DNA of 64,000 nucleotides from Leptospira soteropolitanensis (lineage in GTDB: Bacteria > Spirochaetota > Leptospiria > Leptospirales > Leptospiraceae). Under the pieces are notes generated by a model. That model searched no databases, was not told the origin of the DNA, and worked only from the letters and a program-made list of their open reading frames with translations. Where the stretch lies: NCBI RefSeq assembly GCF_026151655.1, contig NZ_JAMQPN010000001.1:248001-312000 (forward strand), read 5' to 3'. This document shows, piece by piece, positions 53,799 through 61,937 of this stretch. A program made the translations under genes and the position numbers. How positions within the stretch are numbered: the stretch's first letter is position 1; each line of letters starts with the position of its first letter.

Positions 53799-54536
53799 TT
53801 ATTTTCCAGTTTCAGATGTTTCTTTTTTCCGTATCAAAATTTCGATTCTCTCTTCTTTTGCTTTTTTTTCTGGAGTATCAGAGTCTTTTGATTTTTGGAA
53901 CATGGCATAACCCTGAACAGAAACCTGTTCTTTAGGAATTCCATATTCATTTACCAATTTTTCTGCAAGTAGAGACGCTCTGTGAGAATGATAGTCCCAT
54001 GAGTTTTGGAATTTAGATTTGTCAATTTGTGATTCATAAGGAATTTGCACGCGAACCACAATATCTATGTCCATACCTTTCGATAAGATTGCTAATTGTT
54101 CAAATGCAAACTTAAGATCAGGATCTGATTTTAATATGTCATCCGAAGCCAAATCAGAACCAGCAAAAGTTAATTTGAGTTCTTCTGTTTCCGCAAGTCC
54201 TAATTTTAATTTAGCTTTTTCACGTAGAGTCTTTAATGCAAATCCAATTCGTTCCCAAAGCCGAAACACTTGTGACTTCGGTTCCATTGTATCATCTTCT
54301 AAAATTCCCGATCCGCCATCCAAAAGGGCTCCCACAGAACTAACATTTAATCCAAATCCTCGTTTGATATCTTTTGCTACTTCTGTTAATCGATTGGCAT
54401 CAACCTTACTTATTGCATATAATATGATAAAAAGCCCTAGTAACAACGTAATCATATCGGCATAAGTTAAGAGCCAACGATCATGGGCTTCTATATGTTC
54501 TTCTTCTTTGGATACAAATCTAGAACGTCGTCTCAT
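53799..54536 (-). CDS. MotB-like OmpA-domain protein
   Basis: A 245-aa protein. One N-terminal transmembrane helix with the proton-conducting Asp, 'DRWLLTYADMITLLLGLFIILYA', matches MotB/stator B subunits. The C-terminal half is an OmpA-like peptidoglycan-binding domain ('QIPYESQIDKSKFQNSWDYHSHRASLLAEKLVNEYG', 'GYAMFQKSKDSDTPEKKAKEERIEILI'). No MotA gene is adjacent, so it may be a flagellar or a MotAB-like stator component of an unknown motor. Overlaps by 4 nt the gene upstream. Confidence 0.87.
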   Translation of the reverse strand: MRRRSRFVSKEEEHIEAHDRWLLTYADMITLLLGLFIILYAISKVDANRLTEVAKDIKRGFGLNVSSVGALLDGGSGILEDDTMEPKSQVFRLWERIGFALKTLREKAKLKLGLAETEELKLTFAGSDLASDDILKSDPDLKFAFEQLAILSKGMDIDIVVRVQIPYESQIDKSKFQNSWDYHSHRASLLAEKLVNEYGIPKEQVSVQGYAMFQKSKDSDTPEKKAKEERIEILIRKKETSETGK

Positions 54537-55186
54537 ATTTCCTCTTTGAGTGTTGGAAATGCTTTATGTAAAAAATCCCATTCTTTTTCCTGAACTTTGG
54601 CATAAAACTCATTAAATAGATCTTGGCGTACTGGCAATGTAGCATAGTATCCTTGTTCTACTTTTTTAAACAATGGATAAACTCCAAGTAATCTTGCCAT
54701 CATTGCCGCCGGTTTGATAATATAAGCACTAACTGGTTTATGTGCCAACTCATAGAATTTTTTGAGGTTAAATAGTACAATTTCTAATTGTTTTTTCCGT
54801 GTTTCCTTTCTATCTAGTTCGCAAAACAAAGCAAAATACTGCTCTTGGGAAATTTCTTTTCCCAATTCCCAACCTTTCGAAAGCAGGAGTTCTGCCATTT
54901 GAATGTCCAGTTCGTCAGTGATTGAATTTAATTCAATGAGTCGTTCTACACTTTCCTTAGTTCCTTCTTTCATCATGTTTTTTACTTTTTCATAAGTGGA
55001 GAACGCTAAGGATTCCCATTCCTCTTTGCCATCTAAGTTATAAACAGTTTCAAAAAAAAATTTAGCCATCTCTATAGTTTCACTACGATGAAAAAAATCA
55101 TAATAGAAGAGATGAAATCGATCTACTTGAACACGAACAATTTCCCTTCTAGCAAGTGAGACTTCTTTCGTTAGTTGGTGTTTCAT
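54533..55186 (-). CDS. Helical protein of unknown function (FFLEELY-like)
   Basis: A 217-aa predominantly alpha-helical soluble protein. The segment 'MAKFFFETVYNLDGKEEW' recalls the FFLEELY-motif family seen in proteobacteria, a weak match. It lies between a large lipoprotein gene (6 bp upstream) and the MotB-like gene (4-nt overlap), in one minus-strand operon. No membrane segment. Confidence 0.6.
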   Translation of the reverse strand: MKHQLTKEVSLARREIVRVQVDRFHLFYYDFFHRSETIEMAKFFFETVYNLDGKEEWESLAFSTYEKVKNMMKEGTKESVERLIELNSITDELDIQMAELLLSKGWELGKEISQEQYFALFCELDRKETRKKQLEIVLFNLKKFYELAHKPVSAYIIKPAAMMARLLGVYPLFKKVEQGYYATLPVRQDLFNEFYAKVQEKEWDFLHKAFPTLKEEI

Positions 55187-55192
55187 TTTTTG

Positions 55193-56335
55193 TTAGTTTG
55201 CAGGTGCTTCCAAAAGATAAGAAGGGAATCCTTGTTGGTCACGTTCGAAAGGCGCAATAGAGAACTGATTAGGAATCGAAACAATTTCATGATAAAATTT
55301 ATATGTAGAACGAAATAAAATTTTTGGTGTTACAGACTCTTTTGGTGTGTAATAGAATTTTATACCATAACGAAAGTTATTTGCCCATCCTTCTTTTGTA
55401 ACCTCTAGTAATGAATATTCGGCAGGTATTTTTTTGTTTTGAACAATATTAAAAACAATATCCCCCTTTTTATATAGCCGAACCCCTTGGGTTTCACCAG
55501 CCAATCGAACATTGCTAGCTTCAGGGAAAGATAAAGATAAGTATGTTAAACTAACATAGTTTCCACGATTCTTTAGTTGTAAAGTTACAAGCGATTCTTT
55601 CCCAAACTCAAATTTTGGCGTCACTTCTAAAGATACAAAAGATGGAACCGGTTGCATGGGAAGGTTTGGAATCATCTCCCAACCATTAAAAACAAATTCC
55701 TGAGAATAATTCGGATTTGTTGGAAAGATTCGAAAGGATTTGTCTTTGTTATTGTATTCAAAATCTACACGTTTACTTCTTTTTAATTCTTCGTGTTCTT
55801 TGAGTTGAAATCCGTCCCAAATTTTTTTTCCTTTTCGGTACCCCATTGGGACGGAAAACAAACCTAACGGTGGTTCTTCGGCCAAAACTTCCACAAAAAC
55901 TGAATTAAAACTATCACCTGGGAGCTCAGCAATTACAATCCTTCGAATACAATCCCCTGCAAAGGTGACTTTCTCTTTTCCCTGTACTGTGCCTGAAACC
56001 CAAGAATTAAGTTTTGCATCATAAAACATCGGGCCTAAGTTCTGTAAAAAGAATTCCAATTTCCAAAGAAATGCCCAACTCGATCCATCCTTTCGAAAAG
56101 CGGCAAGGACCTCACTTGTTCCTGATTGGAACAAAACTAAAGTTTCCATTTCGGGAGTTTCATCCAAATTGATCTGTTTCTGGCCTAAAACGCGAACTGG
56201 CTTATCTTGATCAGCCCCATAGACGGCTTGTCGAATTTCGGAATCAGAAGGAACTTCCTTTTGTGAACAGGATATGAAAGAAAAGGATGCAAAAAGTAAA
56301 GTGACTGAAATTCGAAATAAAATGGATAATTTCAT
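55193..56335 (-). CDS. Large lipoprotein, function unknown
   Basis: A 380-aa protein with signal peptide 'LFRISVTLLFASFSFISC' ending at a lipobox FISC (Cys23), then a short Ser/Glu linker and a largely beta-structured body. It contains 'TLVLFQSGTSEVLAAFRKDGSSWAF' and a late segment 'SLVTLQLKNRGNYVSLTYLSLSFP' resembling an Ig-like/CARDB strand pattern. It heads the operon with the helical and MotB-like genes, so an envelope-anchoring role is plausible. Confidence 0.65.
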   Translation of the reverse strand: MKLSILFRISVTLLFASFSFISCSQKEVPSDSEIRQAVYGADQDKPVRVLGQKQINLDETPEMETLVLFQSGTSEVLAAFRKDGSSWAFLWKLEFFLQNLGPMFYDAKLNSWVSGTVQGKEKVTFAGDCIRRIVIAELPGDSFNSVFVEVLAEEPPLGLFSVPMGYRKGKKIWDGFQLKEHEELKRSKRVDFEYNNKDKSFRIFPTNPNYSQEFVFNGWEMIPNLPMQPVPSFVSLEVTPKFEFGKESLVTLQLKNRGNYVSLTYLSLSFPEASNVRLAGETQGVRLYKKGDIVFNIVQNKKIPAEYSLLEVTKEGWANNFRYGIKFYYTPKESVTPKILFRSTYKFYHEIVSIPNQFSIAPFERDQQGFPSYLLEAPAN

Positions 56336-56432
56336 ATGAATTCTTTCATTCCAGCACAGTAAAACTCCAATTCAACCTTTTTTGCTTTTCCTTTCTCAGT
56401 CCTGTGTTTTACTCGTCTAAGTATTAAGAATT

Positions 56433-56781
56433 GGGGACGACATTGGTTTCGACTGTTGTTGGCTTGGATTCAGTGGCACGTAGGGGTGAGGGACCTCTTA
56501 AAAACCTTCAAAACAATAACTGCAAATAACGAATTTGCTCTAGCAGCTTAATTTTAAGCTCTACGGTTTCACTGGCTGTTTCCTTAGGTGGCCAAGAAAC
56601 CGACACCTCTCTAAGGACCTTTCGGATTTGTCGCCCGCTTCGAACCGGATTGAACTTTAAGTAGGATAGGAATGAGTCCCCCGTTTGTAGGGTAAGTCTT
56701 TCCGAAATTTATTTGCAAACTAAACGTGTAGAAGCTGCATTTGAGGATGATAGGACCCGGGTTCGACTCCCGGCGTCTCCA
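56433..56781 (+). ncRNA. ssrA: tmRNA
   Basis: tmRNA rescues stalled ribosomes. The 5' end GGGGACG pairs with CGTCTCC at the 3' end (one G-U), forming the acceptor stem; TTGGTTTCGAC and the T-arm GGGTTCGACTCCC are typical. The tag frame begins at GCA 56522 and encodes ANNEFALAA followed by TAA. Pseudoknot-like GC hairpins follow. The CCA tail is not encoded. A -10-like TATTAA sits at 56422-56427. The 3' terminal 19 bp are repeated downstream (see repeat). Confidence 0.95.
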
Positions 56782-56782
56782 A
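56764..56782 (+). repeat. att-like direct repeat, copy in ssrA 3' end
   Basis: CGACTCCCGGCGTCTCCAA, the T-arm and acceptor end of ssrA, is repeated perfectly at 56977-56995. Duplicated tmRNA 3' ends are the usual scar of tyrosine-recombinase integration. Confidence 0.7.
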
Positions 56783-57156
56783 GATTTCATACCTCTAAAA
56801 TTCAATTTATTCTCATTTAACAAATAATTTACGACGGGAGTCGAACGACCGCGAGAGTCAGAAACAGTAGCGACCCATAAGGAGCGTGAAGCTGTTTCTG
56901 TCGAAGGCAGGATGCCTGAGACCTCGAGCGGGACGGGCTGGAACGTGTTCGACCTGGATGGGAGAACCGTGGAAGCCGACTCCCGGCGTCTCCAAAGTTT
57001 CGGCACTCGCTTCTCGCGTTCGCCTTGCCTACGACACATTCCTCTCTGTCACGCTTTTCGCGTAACTTCACATTGTGATGCTAAAGAATATGAAAAGTTG
57101 ATAAATTCTCAGAATCATTATCTTTCATCAATAGGTGTCATATTTTTTTAAGAATT
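56782..57156. other. GC-rich segment downstream of ssrA
   Basis: The part from about 56831 to 57000 is visibly GC-richer than its surroundings. It contains ACGGGAGTCGAAC (inverted copy of a tRNA T-arm), a 9-bp inverted repeat CAGAAACAG/CTGTTTCTG (56859-56867 and 56892-56900) and ends in the second att-like copy. Open frames here are not protein-like. It looks like a fossil mobile element or a structured RNA. 57001-57156 shows nothing recognisable. Confidence 0.45.
56977..56995 (+). repeat. att-like direct repeat, distal copy
   Basis: Perfect 19-bp copy of the ssrA 3' end (CGACTCCCGGCGTCTCCAA), 213 bp downstream of the original. No integrase is present between the copies, so the element is either eroded or never carried one here. 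Confidence 0.65.
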
Positions 57157-57801
57157 TTAATCTTTAATTTGAATCAGTTTAAAGCCCAAAAATGAAATAA
57201 GACTATAAAATGGAATTAGAGCTAAATTATGCCAAGCAAGGATATGAGTGGAAGTTTCGTTAGGACATAAAAATGAAATTCCAATTTGAGCAAATGCAAA
57301 AGGTAAAACATAAACTGATAATTGATATAAAACAGAAGGTTCGACAAATCCATTTTTTAAATAAAAATTTAATAGAACCAGAGGAATCATTGTGATCAGA
57401 AGAATCAATTCAACACAAGTCAAACCGTGGTTTTTCAACTCTTCAGAAAGAGACGAAAATAAGCCCCTGTCTGTAGTTGAAACGGAAAAAACTAAAAAAC
57501 AGAACCAAATAACAAGAATTATATTGTGAATTAGATAGTCATATCTTGACTGTTGACCCGGAATGTTTCTTTTAAATAAAACAATGCCACAAGAAAGAAA
57601 AACTGCGATTAAAGCAAGATTGGATTCCCAAACTTGCGGAATATGATATTGCCCTCGAATGATAATCGAAAAAAACAAAATCACAAACATACTTAATAAT
57701 GAAATTAAAGTCCAAACCAGAAACCGATGCCCTGGACTTTTTAGAGGTGATATTTTTTTGTTATCTTGTGTAAGGATATCAATTAATTCTTCAGTTTTCA
57801 T
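57157..57801 (-). CDS. NrsF-type anti-sigma factor (DUF1109)
   Basis: A 214-aa inner-membrane protein: short cytosolic N terminus (MKTEELIDILTQDN) and six transmembrane helices, the NrsF layout of DUF1109 proteins. In Caulobacter NrsF holds sigma-F at the membrane and releases it on metal or oxidant sensing by conserved cysteines. Here Cys are visible in 'LSCGIVLF', 'WFCFLVF', 'TCVELI' and 'FLCPNE'. The start overlaps the sigma gene by 4 nt, which supports the pair. Confidence 0.85.
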   Translation of the reverse strand: MKTEELIDILTQDNKKISPLKSPGHRFLVWTLISLLSMFVILFFSIIIRGQYHIPQVWESNLALIAVFLSCGIVLFKRNIPGQQSRYDYLIHNIILVIWFCFLVFSVSTTDRGLFSSLSEELKNHGLTCVELILLITMIPLVLLNFYLKNGFVEPSVLYQLSVYVLPFAFAQIGISFLCPNETSTHILAWHNLALIPFYSLISFLGFKLIQIKD

Positions 57802-58358
57802 AAATTGCCTCCTGGACGAAGTCGAATGATTTTATAAATTCTATGTGCTGCCGTTTTCACTGCGGACCGGGACATGGACAAAATTTTCGCAGTTTCAGCA
57901 ATAGACATTTTCTCCAATTTAAGCAACCGAAATATCAATCGCTGTTTTTCTGAAAGATGAGCCAAAATTTCGTCAATACGTTCTTTCGAGTCATCTTCTA
58001 AAGTTATTTTTTGTTTCTCTGGCAAATACTCATTGGACAAGATGAATTCTCTTTTTTTCTTACGTTCCTTTTTTCGAATATAATCAATGATCTTATAATT
58101 TGCAATTGTAGACAACCACGGTAAAAAAGATTTTTCAGGTAGAAAAGTATGTTTAGAGAGATGGACCGCTATTAAGATTTCCTGAAGCACATCTTCTCTG
58201 TCATCTGAATCAAAAATTTTTACTGCTAATCGTGGTCTAAGAATTACACAAATTTCTTCCAACAATTTCTGATAAGATAATGAATCTCCCTCTTGGGCAG
58301 AACGCATCAAACCGGATAATTCATCCGATGATATCCTATTCGTGGATTGTTTCAACAC
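57798..58358 (-). CDS. ECF-type RNA polymerase sigma factor (SigF-like)
   Basis: A 186-aa ECF sigma factor. Region 2 reads 'REDVLQEILIAVHLSKHTFLPEKSFLPWLSTIANYKIIDYIRK' and region 4 'LSEKQRLIFRLLKLEKMSIAETAKILSMSRSAVKTAAHRIYKII'. The start is uncertain: GTG 58358 or TTG 58355, both very close to GAGGAG. It is divergent from bufA and coupled to an NrsF-like anti-sigma factor, as in the Caulobacter sigF-nrsF pair that controls bufferin genes. Confidence 0.92.
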   Translation of the reverse strand: MLKQSTNRISSDELSGLMRSAQEGDSLSYQKLLEEICVILRPRLAVKIFDSDDREDVLQEILIAVHLSKHTFLPEKSFLPWLSTIANYKIIDYIRKKERKKKREFILSNEYLPEKQKITLEDDSKERIDEILAHLSEKQRLIFRLLKLEKMSIAETAKILSMSRSAVKTAAHRIYKIIRLRPGGNL

Positions 58359-58425
58359 TCCTCAACTATCGAATGTTCTCTTCATAAATCAATTTAATTA
58401 TAAATAACATTTTTTTTTCGCAGAT

Positions 58426-58450
58426 GTAACTTTTCCAACTTTCAGACGAA
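58426..58450 (+). promoter_or_regulatory. Sigma-F-type promoter of the bufferin operon
   Basis: GTAAC (58426-58430), 16-bp spacer, CGAA (58447-58450). This equals the sigma-F consensus known from Caulobacter (GTAACC-N16-CGAA) apart from the last base of the -35 box. It lies 30 bp upstream of the bufA ATG, in the divergent gap to the sigma gene. Confidence 0.7.
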
Positions 58451-58480
58451 AGAAAATACAAATCAAATGAGGAGTTTATT

Positions 58481-58735
58481 ATGAATTACAAATCAGGGAT
58501 ACTTTTAGGTGCCGCAATCGCTGGACTTACTTTCACATCTTGTATGAGTGCAAAAACCCAAATGGCGGAAAAAGCAGAGGGTGAATGTCACGGTATCAAT
58601 GCTTGCAAAGGTCACGGAGATTGCGGAGGCAAAGGACATACTTGTGCAGGCAAAAATTCATGCAAAGGACAAGGATGGAAAGGAACGTCTGAAAAAGAAT
58701 GTGCCGAAAAAGGCGGAAAATTCGTTAAGACGTAA
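58481..58735 (+). CDS. bufA: Bufferin-type metallophore precursor peptide
   Basis: An 84-aa exported Cys-rich peptide. Signal peptide to about residue 20, then Cys36, 42, 48, 55, 61 and 74 in patterns 'ECHGINACKGHGDC', 'HTCAGKNSCKGQGW' and 'KECAEKGGKF', matching BufA2-type bufferins whose CxG/CKG cysteines are turned into thiooxazole rings by an MNIO enzyme and then bind copper. Cys21 in 'TFTSC' is also a plausible lipobox, so the product may be lipid-anchored. Good ribosome-binding site AGGAG. Followed by bufB and bufC. Confidence 0.87.
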   Translation: MNYKSGILLGAAIAGLTFTSCMSAKTQMAEKAEGECHGINACKGHGDCGGKGHTCAGKNSCKGQGWKGTSEKECAEKGGKFVKT

Positions 58736-58740
58736 AATAA

Positions 58741-59601
58741 TTGGATAATCATAAGTCTTTATTCGGTATTGGTCTCAGGCGAGAGCATTATCCTTACCTA
58801 ATAGAGAAACCAAATACAGACATAGATTGGTTTGAAGTAATCAGTGAAAATTATATGAACACTGAAGGACGACCTATGTCTGTATTAGAATCCATTCGTA
58901 TAGATTATCCCATCGCATGCCACAGTGTTGGTATGTCGTTGGGAAGTTCCAAAAAGATCGATTCAAATTACCTATTTAATTTAAAACGACTAATCAAAAG
59001 AGTAGATCCATTTCTCGTATCGGATCATTTGGCATGGAATGATTGGAACGGAACCAGATTACATGAGTTAATTCCAATTCCTTTCCACGAAGAATCCTTA
59101 GAAATCATCGCAAATAATATTGATTATGTTCAAAATGAACTGCAAAGGAAAATTGCAATCGAAAATATCTCAGCATACTTTAGTTATACATCCTCCACAA
59201 TGAACGAAGCGGAATTCTTAAAATCACTAACTGAAAAGACAGGGTGCTTAATTCTTTTGGACATAAATAATATTTATGTAAATGCAAAAAACTTTCAATT
59301 CGACCCATTAGATTTCATCAAAACAATCCCTAAAAACAGCATAGCTCAAATTCATTTAGCTGGGTTTACTGATATGGGTAATTTTCTATTTGATACTCAC
59401 GCAGAGCCAGTGCATCCAGAAGTTTGGAATCTATTAGAGAAATCTTTGGACTTCCTTCCAAAAAATATCCCAATGATGATTGAATGGGATGAGAATGTTC
59501 CTGAGTTTCATACATTACAGGAAGAATTGAACAAATTACGAATGATCACCAAAAGTGGGAACAAAAATGAAACTAAACGAACTACAGAGTTTGTACTCTG
59601 A
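58741..59601 (+). CDS. bufB: MNIO-family enzyme (DUF692), bufferin modification
   Basis: A 286-aa multinuclear non-haem iron oxidase. TTG start 5 bp after bufA. Family motifs: 'FGIGLRREHYPYL', 'WFEVISENYM' (Glu), 'ACHSVGMSLGS' (His), 'LVSDHLAW' (Asp-His), 'AIENISAY', 'LLDINNIYVNAKN' (Asp), 'QIHLAGFTDMG' and 'DTHAEPVHPEVW' (His). It oxidises the Cys residues of the precursor peptide. Works with the recognition partner encoded next (35-nt overlap). Confidence 0.92.
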   Translation: MDNHKSLFGIGLRREHYPYLIEKPNTDIDWFEVISENYMNTEGRPMSVLESIRIDYPIACHSVGMSLGSSKKIDSNYLFNLKRLIKRVDPFLVSDHLAWNDWNGTRLHELIPIPFHEESLEIIANNIDYVQNELQRKIAIENISAYFSYTSSTMNEAEFLKSLTEKTGCLILLDINNIYVNAKNFQFDPLDFIKTIPKNSIAQIHLAGFTDMGNFLFDTHAEPVHPEVWNLLEKSLDFLPKNIPMMIEWDENVPEFHTLQEELNKLRMITKSGNKNETKRTTEFVL

Positions 59602-60331
59602 AAGCATATTGTACAATGTAGATTTTCCGTTTCAAAATCAAATCACCCCATGTGGTAATTTGTCTATCTCAGAGGTAACATCTGTTTATAAACAGGCTTA
59701 TTTATTCCGTATGAAAGAAGTTATGTATGATAATTTCGGTTCATTATTATTCGTATTAGGCGATCAGACATTCGACATTACTATAGAAAATTATATCAAT
59801 AAAAATCATCATATATCTTATGATTTATCTGACTACGGTAAAACATTTCCCAACTTTCTGGTAGAATCATTTCCTGAATTGCCTTTTCTAAAAGATTTAG
59901 CTGAATTTGAATTAGAATTTACTGACAGTTTTCATAAAAAAGAACACAAAAGTTTTGATTTTACGAATCTCCAAAATCACATTGAATTGGAAAATACAGT
60001 TTTCGAATTCGGAGAAACAGTAAAACTAATTCATAATCAATTTTCAGTTTATTCAATATGGAAAAACAGATATTCTAAACTCCAACCAGATCTTAACAAA
60101 ACCCAAAACCAGGAATATTTACTCCTATATAAACAAAATTCGAATATTTATGTGCTGTCACTCGATGCTGTTGAATTTTATTTTATCGACTTACTGCATA
60201 AAGGCAATTCTATCGGAATTTCTCTGGAAAAAACTAATACTCATTTCCATTTGAATCCAGAGATCATATCCACCGTTTTCGGAAGAATATCTGCCTCGGG
60301 AATCGTAAAAAATATTTTTAAAAAACCTTGA
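59567..60331 (+). CDS. bufC: DUF2063-like partner protein of bufB
   Basis: From ATG 59567 the protein is 254 aa. The N-terminal segment matches the DUF2063 (HvfC/BufC) domain: 'LQSLYSESILY', 'SVYKQAYLFRMKEVMYDNFGSLLFVLGDQTF'. It recognises the leader of the peptide for the MNIO enzyme. The C-terminal half is a variable domain. The gene overlaps bufB by 35 nt, so translation is coupled. GTG/ATG at 59555 is an alternative. Confidence 0.85.
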   Translation: MKLNELQSLYSESILYNVDFPFQNQITPCGNLSISEVTSVYKQAYLFRMKEVMYDNFGSLLFVLGDQTFDITIENYINKNHHISYDLSDYGKTFPNFLVESFPELPFLKDLAEFELEFTDSFHKKEHKSFDFTNLQNHIELENTVFEFGETVKLIHNQFSVYSIWKNRYSKLQPDLNKTQNQEYLLLYKQNSNIYVLSLDAVEFYFIDLLHKGNSIGISLEKTNTHFHLNPEIISTVFGRISASGIVKNIFKKP

Positions 60332-60413
60332 AATACAAGTTAGTTGGTCATTATGATTCTGGTTAAAAAAATTCTAGAAGGAATATGGCTTAAATCCTCT
60401 GGAATTAAATTGT

Positions 60414-61082
60414 CTACTGTTCCACACAAAAAATTATGGAAGCACTACTGCAATTCCCTATGGAGGGGTTGGGCAAGCTAACACTATTCGCGGCAACGCC
60501 TGCGTTTGATGTGCCAGTTCCATCCGACCAACGATTGCAATGATTCGTCACGCTGGTCCAACCTGTACTGAAACCTGTTAAGATTGGCGTTGTTATCGTC
60601 GGACTTTCCGCATGTTGCAAATGTGCAGTGAAAATCCCTGCGCTATTTGTTATAGCGAAATTCCCACCATCCACTGCTCTATAGTAAGAAGTGTTAGGTT
60701 TTAAAATCCAATTTTTATTTTCGGAAGCCCCTCCCGTTAAACAATCGCTTGAAATACATGCAATACGGTTCACATCGTCCGCTAGAAAGGCTTTAAAAAC
60801 GGCTCTTGCAGGACTAGTTGGTTTTTTAGGATCGTTCATACAAATGGCATCTGCACCAGAGATTCCACCACGTGCCCCTGTATAGGTTGTACTTGTGGAA
60901 AAAAATCGACAATTCTTGCAAACCGGAACGGCAGTTTCTCGGCAGTCAGAAATTTTACCAGTAAGACAAAGGAGAAACTGATTTTCCCAAAAAGATTCGG
61001 TTCCAAATTCGCTTTGGTTGTCTAGTTTTGGATGCGTGCAATGCAGAAATACAAAAAGGCTAAACGAAATCCAGAATCGCAT
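60414..61082 (-). CDS. DUF1554 lipoprotein
   Basis: A 222-aa protein: signal MRFWISFSLFVFLHC with lipobox FLHC (Cys15), then a Cys-rich region ('ETAVPVCKNCRFF') and a DUF1554 domain: 'FSTSTTYTGARGGISGADAICMND', 'RAVFKAFLADDVNRIACIS', 'NWILKPNTSYYRAVDG' and 'HCNRWSDGTGTSNAG', ending 'CSSASIIFCVEQ'. A C-type-lectin-like/collagen-XV-type fold is likely. Surface-exposed lipoproteins with this domain are common in Leptospira. Confidence 0.85.
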   Translation of the reverse strand: MRFWISFSLFVFLHCTHPKLDNQSEFGTESFWENQFLLCLTGKISDCRETAVPVCKNCRFFSTSTTYTGARGGISGADAICMNDPKKPTSPARAVFKAFLADDVNRIACISSDCLTGGASENKNWILKPNTSYYRAVDGGNFAITNSAGIFTAHLQHAESPTITTPILTGFSTGWTSVTNHCNRWSDGTGTSNAGVAANSVSLPNPSIGNCSSASIIFCVEQ

Positions 61083-61187
61083 TTCCGAATTTTAGAAGAA
61101 TTTCATTCTAGATCAACCAAGAAATTGTATTATTATCAAAATCCCGTTCATTTGATTGAATCACAAAGCGGGCCAATGTTAACCCAA

Positions 61188-61205
61188 CCATCTAACGATG
61201 ACAGG
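61188..61205 (+). repeat. Dispersed repeat CCATCTAACGATG-N-CAGG, copy 1
   Basis: CCATCTAACGATGACAGG shares 17 of 18 bp with 61938-61955. It lies in the 147-bp gap upstream of the GyrI-like gene's 3' end and looks like intergenic repeat debris. Confidence 0.5.
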
Positions 61206-61229
61206 CTTTTTAAACAGCCTCTTTTTAAG

Positions 61230-61706
61230 TCACTTCATTACCGGTATATAAATCATCTCTTCCGAACTAGGGTCATTGTTTTTGTATTTGTCTCCCATCA
61301 ATTCAAAATGCGGCCGGTTGTCCAACTTATATCCTGATTTTGGTAGCCATTCTTGAAATATCGATTGGTAAAAGGGACCAGCCTGACTTGGTAAACCTTG
61401 ATACAAAAATCGAACATAAAGACCTGATGGAATTTTTATGATTTCCAATTCATCGAATAAAGTCGCCGCTTTACTTACCTCGATGCCTGCCCATTTCTTA
61501 AACCGGTTAGATGGATTAAAATTTTGAAAATAATCAGAAGGATAAATCGTCATTGAAATTAAATGATTGTCCAATCGATTTGAAATAGAATTTAATTTTG
61601 GCATAAATTTTTGCCACAAGCCTGGCGTTTGATTCTCCAAAAGAGACATTTCTAATTTCATTCCAACAATCGTTTTTTGATCAACTTGTATTATTTCTGA
61701 ATTCAT
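61230..61706 (-). CDS. GyrI-like small-molecule-binding protein
   Basis: From the ATG at 61706 (two codons inside the open frame) the protein is 158 aa. The fold is that of the GyrI/AraC effector-binding domain: 'KTIVGMKLEMSLLENQTPGLWQKFMPKL', 'FKKWAGIEVSKAAT', 'IKIPSGLYVRFLYQGLPSQAG' and 'SGYKLDNRPHFELMGD'. Stand-alone members bind drugs or cyclic peptides. A fragment of an AraC-type regulator lies just upstream, a usual neighbour for this domain. Confidence 0.8.
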   Translation of the reverse strand: MNSEIIQVDQKTIVGMKLEMSLLENQTPGLWQKFMPKLNSISNRLDNHLISMTIYPSDYFQNFNPSNRFKKWAGIEVSKAATLFDELEIIKIPSGLYVRFLYQGLPSQAGPFYQSIFQEWLPKSGYKLDNRPHFELMGDKYKNNDPSSEEMIYIPVMK

Positions 61707-61763
61707 ACACATAACATAAAATGATAATTATATCTGGCTACAACTTAATTATAAACCACTGTA

Positions 61764-61853
61764 GGTAAAAAGTTTTCTTGCTTCTAGAAGTCGTTACTGT
61801 TTTTGAAATTGAATCGGACTTAAACCCGTTGCGAGAATTTTGTTAAATTGGGC
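61764..61853 (-). pseudogene. Fragment of an AraC-family regulator (HTH remnant)
   Basis: On the minus strand, from 61853, the frame reads 'AQFNKILATGLSPIQFQKQ', a TAA stop, then 'RLLEARKLFTYSGL'. This is the signature helix of AraC_N-type regulators (M/L-SP-x-Q-x-QKQ-x-RL-x-EARRL). Everything else of the gene is missing. The stop and the truncation show decay. Confidence 0.6.
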
Positions 61854-61937
61854 GTTCCCAATTCAATTCAAAAAAGAATGATTTCTAACTGAAAAGGGCC
61901 AGGCTCCTCCGGGGTCCGCTAACGCTCCCGTCACCTG

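Noticed and set aside
56611..57151. Several open frames overlapping ssrA and its GC-rich tail
   Set aside because: They lie on tmRNA and the att-like segment, are Arg/Ser-rich on both strands and show no protein motif.
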